Shown in pieces: positions 62,982-64,000 of a DNA stretch of 64,000 nt; the first letter of the stretch is position 1, and each line of letters begins with the position of its first letter. The position numbers and the translations under genes are program-made. The notes below the pieces were generated by a model, which did not search any database, had not been told where the DNA came from, and saw only the letters and a program-made list of their open reading frames with translations. The stretch comes from Anastrepha obliqua (lineage: Eukaryota; Arthropoda; Insecta; Diptera; Tephritidae): NCBI RefSeq assembly GCF_027943255.1, contig NC_072897.1:60040406-60104405 (forward strand). The letters run 5' to 3'.

Positions 62982-63140
62982 GCTAAGGGCGACCACTTGC
63001 GCGATATCATATTCAAAAAGTGATGTAAACGAATCTCCTTAAACTAAATTAAATGTTTTTCACAATGAAACACAAAAAAATGTTTCTTTTTCCATATTTT
63101 TTTAATAATCACATGGGTCAGTTTAATATGGCCAACCCTG
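62982..63140 (+). mobile_element. Second, truncated copy of the short mariner derivative
   Basis: From gctaagggcgaccacttgcg to the right-hand inverted end (ggccaaccctg, 63140, then TA) it matches 62806-62964 almost exactly. The left half is missing. Confidence 0.85.
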
Positions 63141-63440
63141 TATATAATATCAATATACCAAAACGCTTGTAGGCTGTATGAATTCTTTGCAAAAACATAG
63201 AAATAAACAGGCGTAAGCATTGAGGTTGATTTGTACAATGACCTTTATCTTCGAATATATAGATATTTGAGGTAAATGAGAGGTGTCATGCGGTGTAACC
63301 TTTTAGATTGTAGTACACTTATAAGGAGATTGTTTTAAATTTTAATACTGTCGTCGATGTCTTCTTCATTCTTTATTGCTATGCATGAATGCGGCTTACA
63401 GAAGGTTTCAAGACAGGGACGTTTTCTTGTAAGAAAAAAG
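63141..63440. other. No recognisable feature
   Basis: No domain-bearing frame; short repeats of at only. Confidence 0.4.
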
Positions 63441-64000
63441 ACGAGGATCTGTATTTTAAATATCGCGTACAAGGTTCTGAGGAGCGTATTGTGTGAAAGG
63501 CTGAAGCCTACCATCAACCAACTGATTGGTACTTATCAGTGTCGCTGTAGACCTCGAAAATTTAAAATCGGCCAGTTATTTACAAAACGCTATGTCTTGT
63601 AAAATACCCGTGAGAGGATAATCGACACACACCGTCTTTTGTCGATTTTAAAACTGCCTTCGACAGCACGAAAAAGAGTTGCCTATATGCCGCCATGCCT
63701 GAAATTGGTAGCAGCGGAAAACTAATATGGCTTTGCAAGATGACGTTGCTCAACACCAGCAGCGCCGTCAGAATCGGAGAGGATCTCTCCGAACCGTTTG
63801 ATACCAAACGATGTTTAAGACACGATGCTATCGTGTGGCTTCTTTAACCTGATGTTGGAAAAGATAGAGCGCGTCGCAGAACTTAATCGTACTGGTTTAA
63901 TTTTTTTAAAGAACGTACAATTGTTGGCGTATGCCGATGATATTGACATTATCTTATCATTATCATCATCATCACTTATAGATAACAATGTTGCTCTTGA
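63440..64000 (+). pseudogene. RTE RT remnant running off the window edge
   Basis: Text follows the intact RTE RT in broken frames: LNIAYKVLRSVLCERLKPT, then NQLIGTYQCRCRPRKF, VDFKTAFDS-like, TLLNTSSAVRIGEDLSEPFD and LLAYADDIDII. The catalytic YADD is retained near 63932. A simple tca/atc run occurs at 63955-63976. Plus strand, unlike the other RTE copies here. Confidence 0.8.

Noticed and set aside
1..64000. Bacterial features (operons, ribosome binding sites, CRISPR arrays, insertion sequences)
   Set aside because: The content is eukaryotic mobile elements; repeats seen are transposon arrays and microsatellites, not regularly spaced CRISPR units.

Overview
This window is eukaryotic, repeat-dominated DNA. 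I find no convincing host gene in it. The mix of transposable elements suggests a dipteran insect, possibly a tephritid-like fly (inference): I-clade and RTE-type non-LTR retrotransposons, irritans-like mariner, CsRn1-like and other Ty3/Gypsy elements, BEL/Pao, Helitrons, a Transib/RAG1-like element, and abundant short tacata/catatg microsatellite. Almost everything can be read as stacked insertions of different ages.

Left part (1-8964). A CsRn1-like Ty3/Gypsy element (LTR-A, gag and a broken pol, 3' LTR ending near 4182) sits inside the Rep gene of a minus-strand Helitron (Helitron-1). The Helitron's 5' terminus is at 8964.

Central stack (8965-34941). One AT-rich Ty3/Gypsy element (LTR-B) is spread over about 26 kb. 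It is opened by a 3.8-kb terminal-inverted-repeat element between protease and RT (10989-14764). Inside its RT there is an I-clade element (I-A, 15328-29652). I-A contains a second I-clade element (I-B, 16337-25058), and I-B contains an RTE element with an uninterrupted 997-aa ORF (17009-20281). The three non-LTR insertions have clear 12-, 14- and 12-bp target duplications, and the reading frame of each host resumes across the gap. The 3' LTR of LTR-B is cut by Helitron-2 (31662-34643), which carries a Tc1/mariner-group transposon with an intact transposase (32793-34107).

Middle part (34942-42064). A second copy of the 3.8-kb element (35224-39052) lies in opposite orientation. It is followed by an older relative and by a 1.83-kb Transib-like transposon (40232-42064) with 36-bp identical inverted ends, a 5-bp target duplication and a truncated RAG1-core-like transposase.

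Right part (42065-64000). This is a graveyard of decayed fragments: Tc1/mariner, Jockey-like, RTE, I-clade, BEL/Pao, R1/LOA-like with RNase H, a 355-bp tandem duplication, short mariner derivatives, and an RTE remnant that runs off the right edge. The genes do not form a host pathway. They are replication and integration machinery of separate mobile elements. Intact coding capacity is limited to the RTE ORF, the transposase at 32912-33994 and long parts of the I-B ORFs.
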